A stretch of 49,664 bases of DNA from contig NZ_FOAZ01000039.1 in assembly GCF_900109465.1 (NCBI RefSeq), forward strand, positions 1 through 49,664, written 5' to 3'. Origin of the DNA: Streptacidiphilus jiangxiensis (lineage in GTDB: Bacteria > Actinomycetota > Actinomycetes > Streptomycetales > Streptomycetaceae). The first letter of the stretch is position 1, and the number at the start of each line of letters is the position of its first letter. The translations under genes were made by a program, and so were the position numbers. The notes beneath the pieces were generated by a model. The model made no database searches. It had not been told where the DNA came from and was given only the letters and a program-made list of their open reading frames with translations. Below are positions 41,034 to 48,428 of the stretch, one piece after another.

Positions 41034-41911
41034 GCCCGACCTCTCCCGAAGGCGCCCGCCTGGCCGCGGAGTTGCGCCTGCTGCGGGAACGCTGCGGACT
41101 GACCCTGTCGGAGCTGGCCGCGCAGTCCGCGTACAGCAGGTCGACCTGGCAGCGTTACCTGGCCGGGAGGGCGCTGCCGCCGTGGCCCGCGGTGCGTGTC
41201 CTGTGCGGCCTGGCGCAGGAACCGGAGCCACGGCTGAAGGCCCTGTGGGAACTGGCCGAGGCCGGGTGGAGCCGCCGGACCGCGACGCAGGCACCGCCGG
41301 CCCCCGCCGCCGTACCGCCGCAACCGGTCCCGTCGACCTCTCCGGCCGACGAGGTCAGCGGGACGACGATGGCGGACCCGACACGGTTGGCGGCGGTCAC
41401 CCACACGCCCCGCCTCGGCAGAAAGGCCCGTGCGCGGTGGGTGATCGGCATCGCGGCGGGTGCCGCCGCACTGCTCGGGGGCGCCACCGTGACCGCCCTG
41501 ACCCTCGGCGACCGTAGCGGCACCGGATCTGCGGCTTCCTCGGAGAGCTTCCACGTCCGTTGCACAGGCACCGCCTGCAACGGCCAGGACCCGGGCACGG
41601 CCCTGTGCGGAGTCGAACCGCAGACGCTGCTCGAGGTTCAGACCCCGGCGGGAGTCGGACTGGAGATCCGGTACAACCCGCTCTGCCAGGCCGCCTGGGC
41701 CAGAGTCTGGAACGCCGCCTCCGGCGACCGGCTCAGCTTCTCGGTGCAGGGGCAGCCGACCCAGCGGGCCTCGGTCTCGCACCCGAGCAACCAGGACCCG
41801 TTCGTCTACACGCACCTGGTCGCGGTGCCGGGCGACAGCACCCGCCTGACGGCCTGTGTCGCCACCAGCACCGGCAGGATCGACGGATGTTACTCGGCGT
41901 CAGCGCCCTGA
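41030..41911 (+). CDS. HTH-transmembrane-DUF2690 protein
   Basis: 293 residues; ATG overlaps the previous TGA. It has the same plan as its neighbour: an N-terminal XRE-type HTH (CGLTLSELAAQSAYSRSTWQ, then RYLAGRALPPWP), a Pro-rich linker, one membrane helix (WVIGIAAGAAALLGGATVTAL, about 140-160) and an exterior DUF2690 domain (VRCTGTACNGQDPGTALCG, LEIRYNPLCQAAWARVW, VATSTGRIDGC) with five or six Cys likely in disulfides. The two HTH parts are related to each other (WxRYLxGRxLPP), so the gene pair probably arose by duplication with exchange of the exterior domain. Targets and ligands are unknown. Confidence 0.85.
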   Translation: MSPTSPEGARLAAELRLLRERCGLTLSELAAQSAYSRSTWQRYLAGRALPPWPAVRVLCGLAQEPEPRLKALWELAEAGWSRRTATQAPPAPAAVPPQPVPSTSPADEVSGTTMADPTRLAAVTHTPRLGRKARARWVIGIAAGAAALLGGATVTALTLGDRSGTGSAASSESFHVRCTGTACNGQDPGTALCGVEPQTLLEVQTPAGVGLEIRYNPLCQAAWARVWNAASGDRLSFSVQGQPTQRASVSHPSNQDPFVYTHLVAVPGDSTRLTACVATSTGRIDGCYSASAP

Positions 41912-42103
41912 CCAGCCGCGCCCGGGAGAAGGCGTTGCCAGTTCTGGCGGTTTCGCAGGCCGGGTCCGACCGGGATCAACCGGGTTCAACCGGAAGCCTT
42001 GAGACAGCAGTTGGCAGCGGACCAAGCTGACATGTACACGACTGAACAACGGTCGCAACGCCCGGCACCGGGCTACGGCTCGGGGTCGAACCGAAAGGAA
42101 GTC

Positions 42104-42565
42104 ATGGCCAACTGGACCGGTCGTCTCACCAAGATCCTTGCTGCCGCCACCATCACGGTCGCCGGCGCGGTTGCCGGAACGGGAAGCGCCCACGCGGCGC
42201 AGACCGCCTACCAGTGCCGCTCGGACGGCTATCCCGTCACCAACACGGTCCGGATCCAACCCTGTTACTACGTGTACGACGGCCGCATCATGGAAGCTGA
42301 GATCATCTTCCAGAACTACTCCGGCACGGCCTTGGTGTACTGCGCCCATGCCGTCAACGTCGCCAACGGTGCGTGGGCCCACGACTTCGGCTGCACGTCC
42401 TCCGGCGCGACGAACGACTACGTGTGGGCCGGACACGACCCCGGGTACGGATCGTCCTACTCCGACTGGAGCGCTCCGGCGGGCACCTATGTGATCTCCG
42501 CCGGGTTCTGGATGAACGGTCACTACCTGGGCGACATCCAGAGCCCGAGGACCACCATCGGATAG
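42104..42565 (+). CDS. Small secreted protein with two probable disulfides
   Basis: 153 residues; GAAAGGAAGTC before the ATG is a good ribosome site. A signal peptide (ILAAATITVAGAVAGTGSAHA) probably ends at Ala-His-Ala, near residue 31. The mature protein of about 120 residues has four Cys (YQCRSD, QPCYYV, VYCAHA, FGCTSS) and many aromatic residues (DYVWAGHDPGYGSSYSDW), with a beta-sandwich look. No catalytic motif or family is recognised. It lies 192 bp after the HTH pair and probably has its own promoter. Confidence 0.7.
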   Translation: MANWTGRLTKILAAATITVAGAVAGTGSAHAAQTAYQCRSDGYPVTNTVRIQPCYYVYDGRIMEAEIIFQNYSGTALVYCAHAVNVANGAWAHDFGCTSSGATNDYVWAGHDPGYGSSYSDWSAPAGTYVISAGFWMNGHYLGDIQSPRTTIG

Positions 42566-42724
42566 ACAGCAGAGCAGAGGTCCCGGCGCCCACCTGGGCA
42601 GCCGGGCCGCTGCGTTCGTTTCGCCGAGCCGGCCTCGCGGACCTCGGCCTTGACGACTCGCATCCGACACCGGGTCGTGACGCGGCGGAGATCCCGATGC
42701 CTGGCAGCGCTCCCGAGCGCGTCC

Positions 42725-42730
42725 TACGCT
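42725..42730 (+). promoter_or_regulatory. Candidate -10 box for the 59-residue membrane protein
   Basis: TACGCT fits the -10 consensus, 28 bp before the ATG at 42759; the -35 region is not distinct. Confidence 0.3.
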
Positions 42731-42758
42731 TCCGGCAGTCGCCAACTCAGGGGGCAGC

Positions 42759-42938
42759 ATGGTGCATCAGCAGTTCGAGGACGGGCCGGGCATGCTGTTC
42801 GTCTCGGCCCTGTTCTTCGCCGTCCCGGCGATCGTCGTGATCATCGCCGCGTCCGTTGCCCGCCGCAAGCCCCCCGCGCCGCCACCCGTGTGGTGGCAGC
42901 CACCGCCGCCGGGAGCGCGGGAGGACGATGACGACTGA
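42759..42938 (+). CDS. 59-residue single-pass membrane protein
   Basis: ATG 42759 follows GGGGGCAGC. The product has a short polar N-terminus, one strong membrane helix (MLFVSALFFAVPAIVVIIAA, about residues 11-31), Arg-Arg-Lys at the inner side, a Pro/Trp segment (PPAPPPVWWQPPPP) and four terminal Asp. The positive-inside rule puts the tail in the cytoplasm. A candidate -10 box and strong codon bias support a real gene. No family is recognised; it could be a small regulatory or scaffold peptide. Confidence 0.6.
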   Translation: MVHQQFEDGPGMLFVSALFFAVPAIVVIIAASVARRKPPAPPPVWWQPPPPGAREDDDD

Positions 42939-42971
42939 CGGTGGACCCGGCCGATGTCCGCGGGTTCGCTG

Positions 42972-42999
42972 TTGCCCGCTCCGGTCGTCCCGCTACTGT
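42972..42999 (+). promoter_or_regulatory. Promoter of the overlapping small-gene pair
   Basis: TTGCCC (42972-42977) and TACTGT (42994-42999) are separated by 16 bp, a good vegetative-type pair. The GTG at 43028 with its GGAGG lies just downstream, supporting that start over 42941. Confidence 0.5.
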
Positions 43000-43027
43000 G
43001 GAGGGACCAGCGAGACCTGGAGGCAGC

Positions 43028-43315
43028 GTGAGCGTGCAGCCCGTCGACCACCACGACAGCGGCGACCCCCACACTCCGGACGTGCCGCCCACGATCGAGG
43101 CGATCAGCGGTGCGCTCGGCTCGCAGGAGCTCAGGCTGCAGTTCTACACCGAGACCCTGTCCGCGCCCGCCGGTGCGCAGATCAGCGAGGTCCTGGAACG
43201 CTGGCGCGCGGAAGCGATGCTGGACGCATCGGGGAACCGTGAGCGTCGCCCCAGCGCGCGCCGCACCGGCTTCGACGAGTTGACTGCCCCGCTCGGAGGC
43301 GTGGACGCCCTGTGA
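43028..43315 (+). CDS. Small hypothetical protein, first of an overlapping pair
   Basis: 95 residues from GTG 43028 with GGAGGCAGC upstream; an in-frame start at 42941 lies inside the promoter. After an acidic, His-rich N-terminus comes a helical core (IEAISGALGSQELRLQFYTE, then GAQISEVLERWRAEAMLD) and a basic tail with RERRPSARRTGFDE. The size, charge pattern and four-base overlap with the next gene recall antitoxin/toxin or small adaptor pairs, but no family is recognised. Confidence 0.55.
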   Translation: MSVQPVDHHDSGDPHTPDVPPTIEAISGALGSQELRLQFYTETLSAPAGAQISEVLERWRAEAMLDASGNRERRPSARRTGFDELTAPLGGVDAL

Positions 43316-43605
43316 CCCAGCCGTCCCACCCACGCTGGACCGTGTCCGCCGAGGAACACCCCACCGAAGTCCTCCAACAGATCCTCAAGTCCGACGAGCA
43401 GCTCTACCGGCGTCTGATGCTGTTCCTGCGCAGCGCAGCCCTCGAGACCGGGATCGCGATCGACGCGGGACGCCGTCCGCCCGGCATGGCGATGACGGAC
43501 GGGCGTATCGCGCTCGACGTCCCGCGCGAGGGCGTGCTCGTCTACTACGAGCCCGACCCGGCCGTGCGCGAGATGGTCGTCACCGACGTCGTCTGGGTCG
43601 GCTGA
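43312..43605 (+). CDS. Small hypothetical protein, second of an overlapping pair
   Basis: 97 residues from GTG 43312 (GTGA overlap). The first half is helical (PTEVLQQILKSDEQLYRRLM, LFLRSAALETG), the second a compact sheet-like end with REGVLVYYEPDPAVREMVV and VVWVG, faintly like the last strands of RelE/ParE-type proteins. That likeness is weak. Translation is surely coupled to the upstream gene, and a hairpin 12 bp after the stop closes the unit. Function unknown. Confidence 0.55.
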   Translation: MTQPSHPRWTVSAEEHPTEVLQQILKSDEQLYRRLMLFLRSAALETGIAIDAGRRPPGMAMTDGRIALDVPREGVLVYYEPDPAVREMVVTDVVWVG

Positions 43606-44270
43606 CCCTGCGCGGTGGCCCCCTGCGGAAGGGGGCACAACGCATCTGCACCCGCAGCGGCAGGGGCCGCACTCCGGTCCGGGGATTCCGCGGCGACGAG
43701 CGCCGCCGAGCGGGCAAGGATGCCCATGCCGACCACGCGGTAGCGCCGATCCGGCACATCACCTACGGCAACAAGGGCGCCCACTGCAGCCGGCTGCCCC
43801 CACCGCAGGAGCGGACCCCCGCGCTCTGACCGGTCCACCGCCCGCCCGGCCGCCTTCCGCCTCGCCGACCAAGACCTGCCCTCGAACCTCCAGACGGCCT
43901 CGGGAGACGGCTCCTGGTTCTCCATCAGGCGCACCATGCAGGCCAGCGTAGCCGCCGGATCGGCCGTCTCCAGCACAACGTGGTCAGGCCCCCACGGATG
44001 CGCCATCACGACGAAACCACTGGTCGACGCCGCGATCGCGGGGAACGGTTCACCGGCGTAGTCACGGAAGTCGCCCGTCTCCGAGACATGCAGCTCGTTC
44101 ATGCTCGTCCACGGAAACAGCCTCCGCAGAGCCGGCTCGTCCGCAGCCAACTGCAACAGGTCCCACATAGCCGGGCTGGCCCAGTCCCCGGCCTGATGCG
44201 GCGGCCGCCAGGCGTCCAGCACCTCACGCCAATCCCGATCGTGATCGCTGCCCCCGCCCTCGCTCGTCAT
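43545..44270 (-). CDS. Hypothetical protein, C-terminal extent doubtful
   Basis: 241 residues from ATG 44270. The first 130 look like a real soluble domain: WREVLDAWRPPHQAGDWASP, LLQLAADEPALRRLFPWTSM, GFVVMAHPWGPDHVVLE and DPAATLACMVRLM. The pattern 'LFPWTS...' is a little like DUF6193-type proteins, but I am not confident. The last 100 residues become low in order, run through the terminator at 43618-43636 and overlap the converging gene by 61 bp. A frameshift or an earlier true end is possible. Confidence 0.5.
   Translation of the reverse strand: MTSEGGGSDHDRDWREVLDAWRPPHQAGDWASPAMWDLLQLAADEPALRRLFPWTSMNELHVSETGDFRDYAGEPFPAIAASTSGFVVMAHPWGPDHVVLETADPAATLACMVRLMENQEPSPEAVWRFEGRSWSARRKAAGRAVDRSERGGPLLRWGQPAAVGALVAVGDVPDRRYRVVGMGILARSAALVAAESPDRSAAPAAAGADALCPLPQGATAQGQPTQTTSVTTISRTAGSGS
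43618..43636 (+). terminator. Stem-loop after the small-gene pair
   Basis: GCCCCCT and AGGGGGC form a perfect 7-bp stem around GCGGA, 13 bp after the stop at 43605. Confidence 0.65.
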
Positions 44271-44514
44271 GCCTCCGACGATCGAGCCATGGACTGCCCG
44301 CTGTCAACGCGCGCCACTCGAGGCCCACGACGCCGTGACGGTGGCGAGCGGCCCGGGCCGTCGAATCACCTGGTTGGCAGGTCTCGCTGTTTGCGCGTGG
44401 TGGGTGGGGGTTACCACTCCGAAGCGCCGCGCCCCCGCTCTCAGGTCGGGCGCTCCCTCCCGTGCCGTCAACGAACGGGTCCCAGTACAAGCGCAAGAGC
44501 GAAGAGGAGCAGCT

Positions 44515-44838
44515 ATGTCTGTGATCATGACGTTGGAGGCCGCTGGCGATGCCAAGGCCCTGGAGCAGTACGCCTCGGCGAACAAGGAGAAGATGAAGGC
44601 CATCGTCGAGGCCGCGAAGCGTCATGGCCTCATCGCGCACCGTTTCCACGGCTCTGTCGACGGCAGCAGGGTGCTGGTCGCTGACGAGTGGCCCGACCGG
44701 CAGAGCTTCGAGGCGTTCTTTCAGGACCAGCAGGCCGAGATTCTGCCGCTGTTCGAAGCCGCAGGAGTGACCGCACAAATCGAGCCGACGTTCTGGCAGG
44801 AGCTCTCGACTCACGACGCCTACGGTTGGGGCGCCTGA
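44515..44838 (+). CDS. Dimeric alpha/beta-barrel (ABM-like) protein
   Basis: 107 residues; ATG 44515 is set by GAAGAGGAGCAGCT directly upstream, although the frame is open earlier. SVIMTLEAAGDAKALEQYAS, IVEAAKRHGLIAHRFHGSVD, VLVADEWPDRQSFEAFFQDQ and a final VTAQIEPTFW fit the antibiotic biosynthesis monooxygenase/ferredoxin-like dimeric barrel. Members include quinol monooxygenases and haem-degrading enzymes, but many have no known reaction. It is a cytoplasmic stand-alone gene ended by a strong hairpin. Confidence 0.75.
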   Translation: MSVIMTLEAAGDAKALEQYASANKEKMKAIVEAAKRHGLIAHRFHGSVDGSRVLVADEWPDRQSFEAFFQDQQAEILPLFEAAGVTAQIEPTFWQELSTHDAYGWGA

Positions 44839-44861
44839 CCCTGCCCGCAGCAGTACAGACA

Positions 44862-44893
44862 GGCCCCCGTGCACAGGCCGGTGCGCGGGGGCC
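44862..44893 (+). terminator. Strong stem-loop after the ABM-like gene
   Basis: A 13-bp stem (44862-44874 and 44881-44893, one G-U pair) closes an AGGCCG loop 23 bp after the stop. Confidence 0.85.
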
Positions 44894-45014
44894 CTCTGCT
44901 GCGTGTGCTCCCGCTAGCCGCCGGTCGCATGATCGGCTTGATTGCGAGGGCTTCCGGCTTCTGCCACGGATCAGCAACAACGATCAAGACTGCGCAGCAG
45001 CCTGCCGATCACCA

Positions 45015-45063
45015 GAACGTCGAGGCCCCGCTGAACTTCCCCGTCGGCGGGGTCTCGACGTTC
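45015..45063 (-). terminator. Long stem-loop after the 77-residue gene
   Basis: Two 17-base arms (45015-45031 and 45047-45063) pair with a single G-U around a 15-nt loop, starting nine bases past the minus-strand stop at 45072. Confidence 0.8.
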
Positions 45064-45071
45064 GGCCGGCG

Positions 45072-45305
45072 CTACTCCCACACGTCGTGGCCGCCGCCCC
45101 GCCACTCGACCATGCGCTCGGCGTCCAGGTCGAGCTCCTCGAGGCCGGCGCGGCGGCAGAACTCCGCGACGTCCTCGAGGCTGTACGCCTTGCCGACCGA
45201 CTCGCCGAGGATGTCGACGCGCCGGAACGGGCCGGTCGAGTCGGTCTGGACAGGGTGGACAACGACATGGGCGTGGTGGTGCTCGGTGGGCGCAGGGTCG
45301 GTCAT
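45072..45305 (-). CDS. Small hypothetical protein
   Basis: 77 residues from ATG 45305 (GGGGC upstream). Sequence: a His-rich start (TEHHHAHVVVHPVQTDS), then GPFRRVDILGESVGKAYSLE and DVAEFCRRAGLEELDLD, ending WRGGGHDVWE. The middle reads like a compact alpha/beta domain. It looks like a small conserved streptomycete protein rather than noise, given codon bias and its own terminator. It follows the penicillin-binding protein gene by 111 bp on the same strand; co-transcription is possible. Confidence 0.6.
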   Translation of the reverse strand: MTDPAPTEHHHAHVVVHPVQTDSTGPFRRVDILGESVGKAYSLEDVAEFCRRAGLEELDLDAERMVEWRGGGHDVWE

Positions 45306-45416
45306 GTGCCCCAGCCTGCGTCCCGTCCACCGTGATCGCATCCGTGTTCGCCCATCCGCCACTCGAACGAACGACAAGGCCCCGGATGTCGCTCCTGGTG
45401 ACGGTGCACCCGGGCG

Positions 45417-47135
45417 CTATCGCGATTGGGCCGGGGCGCTGGTGAGGATGTCGGTGGCGATGCGCGCCGCCAGTGCCGTCGGATCGGTCGCGGTGAGGCC
45501 CCGGAGGGTGGCGGGGGTGGCGGGCTTGCTGCCCGTGGTGGCGTGCTGGGCAAAGAGGGCGACGGCCAGGGCCAGGTGGGTGCTGCTGTCACCGACGGCC
45601 CAGGCGGTGCGTAGACCGGCGTGGCCGGTGTGCAGGGCGGCGCCGCTGGTGCCGGCCCGGTCCGGTCGGTGCGACTGGGCGGAGTAGAGGATGTGGCCGC
45701 CGCGCGTGATGGTGTCGACGGTGTAGGGGGCGGCGTACCGGTCGCCGGCGGGGAGGGCGGCGTAGAGGGCGGCCATCTGGACGGGCGTGATGGTGGGGGC
45801 CGAGGCGAGGCTCCCGGCTCCGCTGAGGCGGGCGTGGGCCAGGTCGGTCAGGGCGGTGCCGGTCTCGACGGCGCCGTCCGTGGCGTCGTCGAAGGGCTGG
45901 CGGGCGTAGTCGGCGCCGCCGTAGAGCGCTCGGACGGCGCCGCTGCCAGGGGCGACGACCGCGACGGCGGTGTGCAGCTGCGCCGTCGGCCGGGAGCGGC
46001 CGGCGCGCTGAGGAGTGACGCCCGTCTGGGCGGGGGTGTCGGTTCGGACGGCTTGCGTTGTCGCGTCCTGCAGGGTGAGGTCGAAGGTGGTGTGGACGGT
46101 GTAGCCGCCGCGGGCGAGTTCGTCCTGGGTGATGCCGAGGCGGTGCGCGGCCTCGGCGGAGGCCACGTCCAGCAGGTACTGGCGCTGCCCGTCGGAGGGG
46201 CTGGGCGGATAGGGCCGGAACGCAGGGAACCGGGCTTCGGCGCGACGGGCGGCGGTGAGGGCGTGGTCGGCGACCATGCCGTCCAGGACCCAGGACCAGC
46301 GGCGCTGCAGTGTGGCGGTGACGGCGGGGTCCGAGCCGACTCGCTCGTAGTAGGAGGGCAGATTGATGATCGAGGCCAAGGCCGCCCCTTGTTCCAGGGT
46401 CAGCTGGTCGACGCCCACGCCGAAGTAGTTGCGGGCGGCGGACTGGACACCGGCCGCGCCGCGGCCGAAGTACACGGTGTTGAGGTAGTCCTGCAGGATC
46501 TCGTTCTTGGGCCGGGTCTGGTCGAGCTTGATCGCGATCAGGGCCTCGCGAAGTTTCCGGGACAGCGACCGCTGCGGGGTGAGCAGGGCGTTCTTGACGT
46601 ACTGCTGGGTGATGGTGGAACCGCCCTGGCGCTCACCACCCGTGACGGCGGCGAGCACCGCGCGGGCGATGGAGGAGGGGTTGATCCCGGTGTCGGTGCG
46701 GAAGGTGCGGTTCTCCGCCGCGATGACCGCGTCCTGGACGAACGCGGGTACCCGGGCGAGCGGCACCTCCTGACGGTCCACCGGCCCGCGGCGCCCGATG
46801 TAGGCCCCGTGCAGGTCGTAGAAGACGGTGCTCTGCATCACCGCCTCCGGGTGCGGTGGGGGGATGTCGACCATGGCGTACGCCCCTACGACGAGCCCAC
46901 CCAGGCCGACCGCCACCACCAGCACCACGCCCAGGAGCCGGCGCAGCCACCGCCACCACCACCGGCGCCGCGGACGTGCGCCGCGGACACGGCGGCGGGG
47001 AGCGCCGGGGGCGTCCGGATCGGAATCGTGCGGTGCGGGGTCGTGCGGTGCGGGGTCGTGCGGTGCGGGGTCGTGCGGTGCGGGCCGTTCCTTTCGGACC
47101 CGCCGGAACAGGGGGAGTGCAGGCAGACGAGACAT
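45417..47135 (-). CDS. Class A-type penicillin-binding protein: GT51 domain with degenerate transpeptidase domain
   Basis: 572 residues from ATG 47135; class A proteins usually have 680-800. After a (Pro-Ala-Pro-His-Asp)n tail and a Trp/Arg-rich stretch is one membrane anchor (LLGVVLVVAVGLGGLVVGAY, about residues 75-95). The GT51 domain has all motif blocks: AAENRTFRTDTG (Glu kept, next residue Asn not Asp), GGSTITQQYVKNALL, SRKLREALIAIKLD and NEILQDYLNTVYFGRGAAG. The transpeptidase part is shortened: where SxxK should be it reads ETGTALTDLA, the SxN region is gone and KTG is replaced by LHTGHAG. It should polymerise glycan at most. No ribosome site precedes the start. Confidence 0.88.
   Translation of the reverse strand: MSRLPALPLFRRVRKERPAPHDPAPHDPAPHDPAPHDSDPDAPGAPRRRVRGARPRRRWWWRWLRRLLGVVLVVAVGLGGLVVGAYAMVDIPPPHPEAVMQSTVFYDLHGAYIGRRGPVDRQEVPLARVPAFVQDAVIAAENRTFRTDTGINPSSIARAVLAAVTGGERQGGSTITQQYVKNALLTPQRSLSRKLREALIAIKLDQTRPKNEILQDYLNTVYFGRGAAGVQSAARNYFGVGVDQLTLEQGAALASIINLPSYYERVGSDPAVTATLQRRWSWVLDGMVADHALTAARRAEARFPAFRPYPPSPSDGQRQYLLDVASAEAAHRLGITQDELARGGYTVHTTFDLTLQDATTQAVRTDTPAQTGVTPQRAGRSRPTAQLHTAVAVVAPGSGAVRALYGGADYARQPFDDATDGAVETGTALTDLAHARLSGAGSLASAPTITPVQMAALYAALPAGDRYAAPYTVDTITRGGHILYSAQSHRPDRAGTSGAALHTGHAGLRTAWAVGDSSTHLALAVALFAQHATTGSKPATPATLRGLTATDPTALAARIATDILTSAPAQSR
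47026..47085. repeat. Four tandem 15-bp repeats in the penicillin-binding protein gene
   Basis: Four copies of TCGTGCGGTGCGGGG (the last changed at its final base) encode the repeated His-Asp-Pro-Ala-Pro units of the cytoplasmic N-terminus on the minus strand. Copy number could vary without changing frame. Confidence 0.85.
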
Positions 47136-47200
47136 CAAGCAGGAGCTTTCACCGTCATGGGAGGAGGAGAGAACGGAGAACCTCGCCGGTGGAGGAGTGA

Positions 47201-47235
47201 GGAGTGGGCCCCGGTCGAAAGCCGGGGCCCACTCC
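47201..47235 (-). terminator. Strong stem-loop after the secreted paralogue gene
   Basis: A perfect 14-bp stem (47201-47214 and 47222-47235) with a TCGAAAG loop lies 74 bp past the minus-strand stop at 47309 and separates it from the penicillin-binding protein gene. Confidence 0.85.
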
Positions 47236-47308
47236 GTCACGGGCGGTCCCGCGCCTCGGTGTGGCCGTCAGGGTGGCACGGTGCAGGTCGCGGGGGAGTC
47301 GTTGCTCG

Positions 47309-48169
47309 TCAGAAGGCGGGGTCGGTCTTCTGGTTGTAGATCTCGTTGCCTGACGCGTCGTAGGCGTGGACGTAGGGGGTCGGGGTCTCGGTGTTCGGGC
47401 CGAGGTGGGTGGTGCCGCTGGACAGGGCGATGGTGTAGGCGAACGCGCCGCCCGCCATGGCGGCCGGGTACTGCGTCGGGTCGGTGCCGAAGCTGATGGT
47501 GACCTTGGCGACACCGGGCGCGTAGTGCCCGGCACCCAGCGTGAGGTACTGGCCGCCGGTGGCCGGTTCGCCGGTGGAGTCGAAGTACTCGATCAGGTGA
47601 CCGGTGCCCCAGAGGCGGCCGTTGACGAACGTCGCGGGAGAGTCCTGGCTGGTGCCCTTACGGCCCTTGGTCTCGCACTGCACGTACTGGTTCGCGGAGT
47701 TGAGCGCGACGACCACACCGTCCTCGTCCTGCCCGGCGACCGGTGCGCGGACCGCGAGCACCGGGTGGTACTGCGACGCGTCCGAGCCCAGGCACGAGGC
47801 CAGGATCTCGGCGACGGCCTTGGCGCCGATCGGGGTGGCCTTCGCGCTGGTGACGGTGAAAGCAACCGGGGTGGGGGTGACCGGGCCCGAGCTCGGGCCG
47901 AGGCCGCCGCCGCTGGTCGGGGTGCTGGACGGGCCGCCTGCGGTCGGGGTGCTGGTCGCGCCGGTGGAGGGCGAGGCGACGGGCTGGGAGGCGCCGGCCG
48001 AGGGAGTGGCGGTGACCGCAGGGGTGCCGGCGGAGGGCGAGGCGGAGGGCGTGGGGGTGCCGGTCGAGGCGGAGGGCGTGGGGGTGCCGGTCGAGGCGGC
48101 GGCCACGCCACCCGCCGTCGCGACGGCTGCGGCAGTGGCCACACCGATCATGATCGGGCGCAAACGCAT
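47309..48169 (-). CDS. Secreted protein sharing the exterior domain of the anti-sigma-like protein
   Basis: 286 residues from ATG 48169 (AAGGAG nine bases upstream). A signal peptide (MIGVATAAAVATAGGVAAAS) is followed by about 80 residues of Ser/Thr/Pro/Ala/Gly linker containing two exact copies of STGTPTPSA, then a folded domain of about 160 residues. From AVAEILASCLGSDASQ to AYTIALSSG the domain is almost identical to that of the gene at 48934, with two Cys (ASCLG, VQCETK) that may pair. It ends in a private tail, HLGPNTETPTPYVHAYDASG and NEIYNQKTDPAF. With no membrane anchor it should be released. Ligand or decoy for the sensor is inference. Confidence 0.85.
   Translation of the reverse strand: MRLRPIMIGVATAAAVATAGGVAAASTGTPTPSASTGTPTPSASPSAGTPAVTATPSAGASQPVASPSTGATSTPTAGGPSSTPTSGGGLGPSSGPVTPTPVAFTVTSAKATPIGAKAVAEILASCLGSDASQYHPVLAVRAPVAGQDEDGVVVALNSANQYVQCETKGRKGTSQDSPATFVNGRLWGTGHLIEYFDSTGEPATGGQYLTLGAGHYAPGVAKVTISFGTDPTQYPAAMAGGAFAYTIALSSGTTHLGPNTETPTPYVHAYDASGNEIYNQKTDPAF
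47412..47809 (-). repeat. Inverted repeat, copy A (in the secreted protein gene)
   Basis: 398 bp matching 49267-49664 in opposite orientation with about six mismatches and no gaps by eye. It encodes the same reading frame in both genes. The other copy runs into the window edge, so the true length may be greater. Confidence 0.9.
48039..48092. repeat. Two exact 27-bp repeats in the Ser/Thr/Pro linker
   Basis: Two perfect 27-bp copies encode the nine-residue unit STGTPTPSA twice in the secreted protein. This is a recent in-frame duplication in a disordered linker. Confidence 0.85.
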
Positions 48170-48238
48170 GAGAGTGAACTCCTTGTCCGCAGACTCCGGT
48201 TGATGCCTGCGCCCGGATACGCCCGCCGGCACCCGCCA

Positions 48239-48286
48239 GGTCGCACCCCGCACACGTGATCTAGGTCATAGAGCGCGGGTGCGACC
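48239..48286. promoter_or_regulatory. Nested dyads between the secreted paralogue and sigma factor genes
   Basis: An outer inverted repeat (48239-48251 and 48275-48286, 12 pairs with one bulged C) encloses GTGATCTAGGTCAT (48256-48269). The inner site fits the actinobacterial Crp/GlxR pattern GTGA-N2-TA-N2-TCA very well. It lies between divergent starts at 48169 and 48429, so one factor could govern both. Confidence 0.5.
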
Positions 48287-48428
48287 CTGGGACGGTGCTC
48301 GTGCGTACAGGCCTCGGCAGGGCCGCGGGACACGCGGGGGACAGGGCTTCACGGCCGCGGTCGACGAGTGTTCTCCGGTGTCAGGCCTGTCACGCGAGCC
48401 GACCGACAGCACCAGAAGAGAGCCCTTG

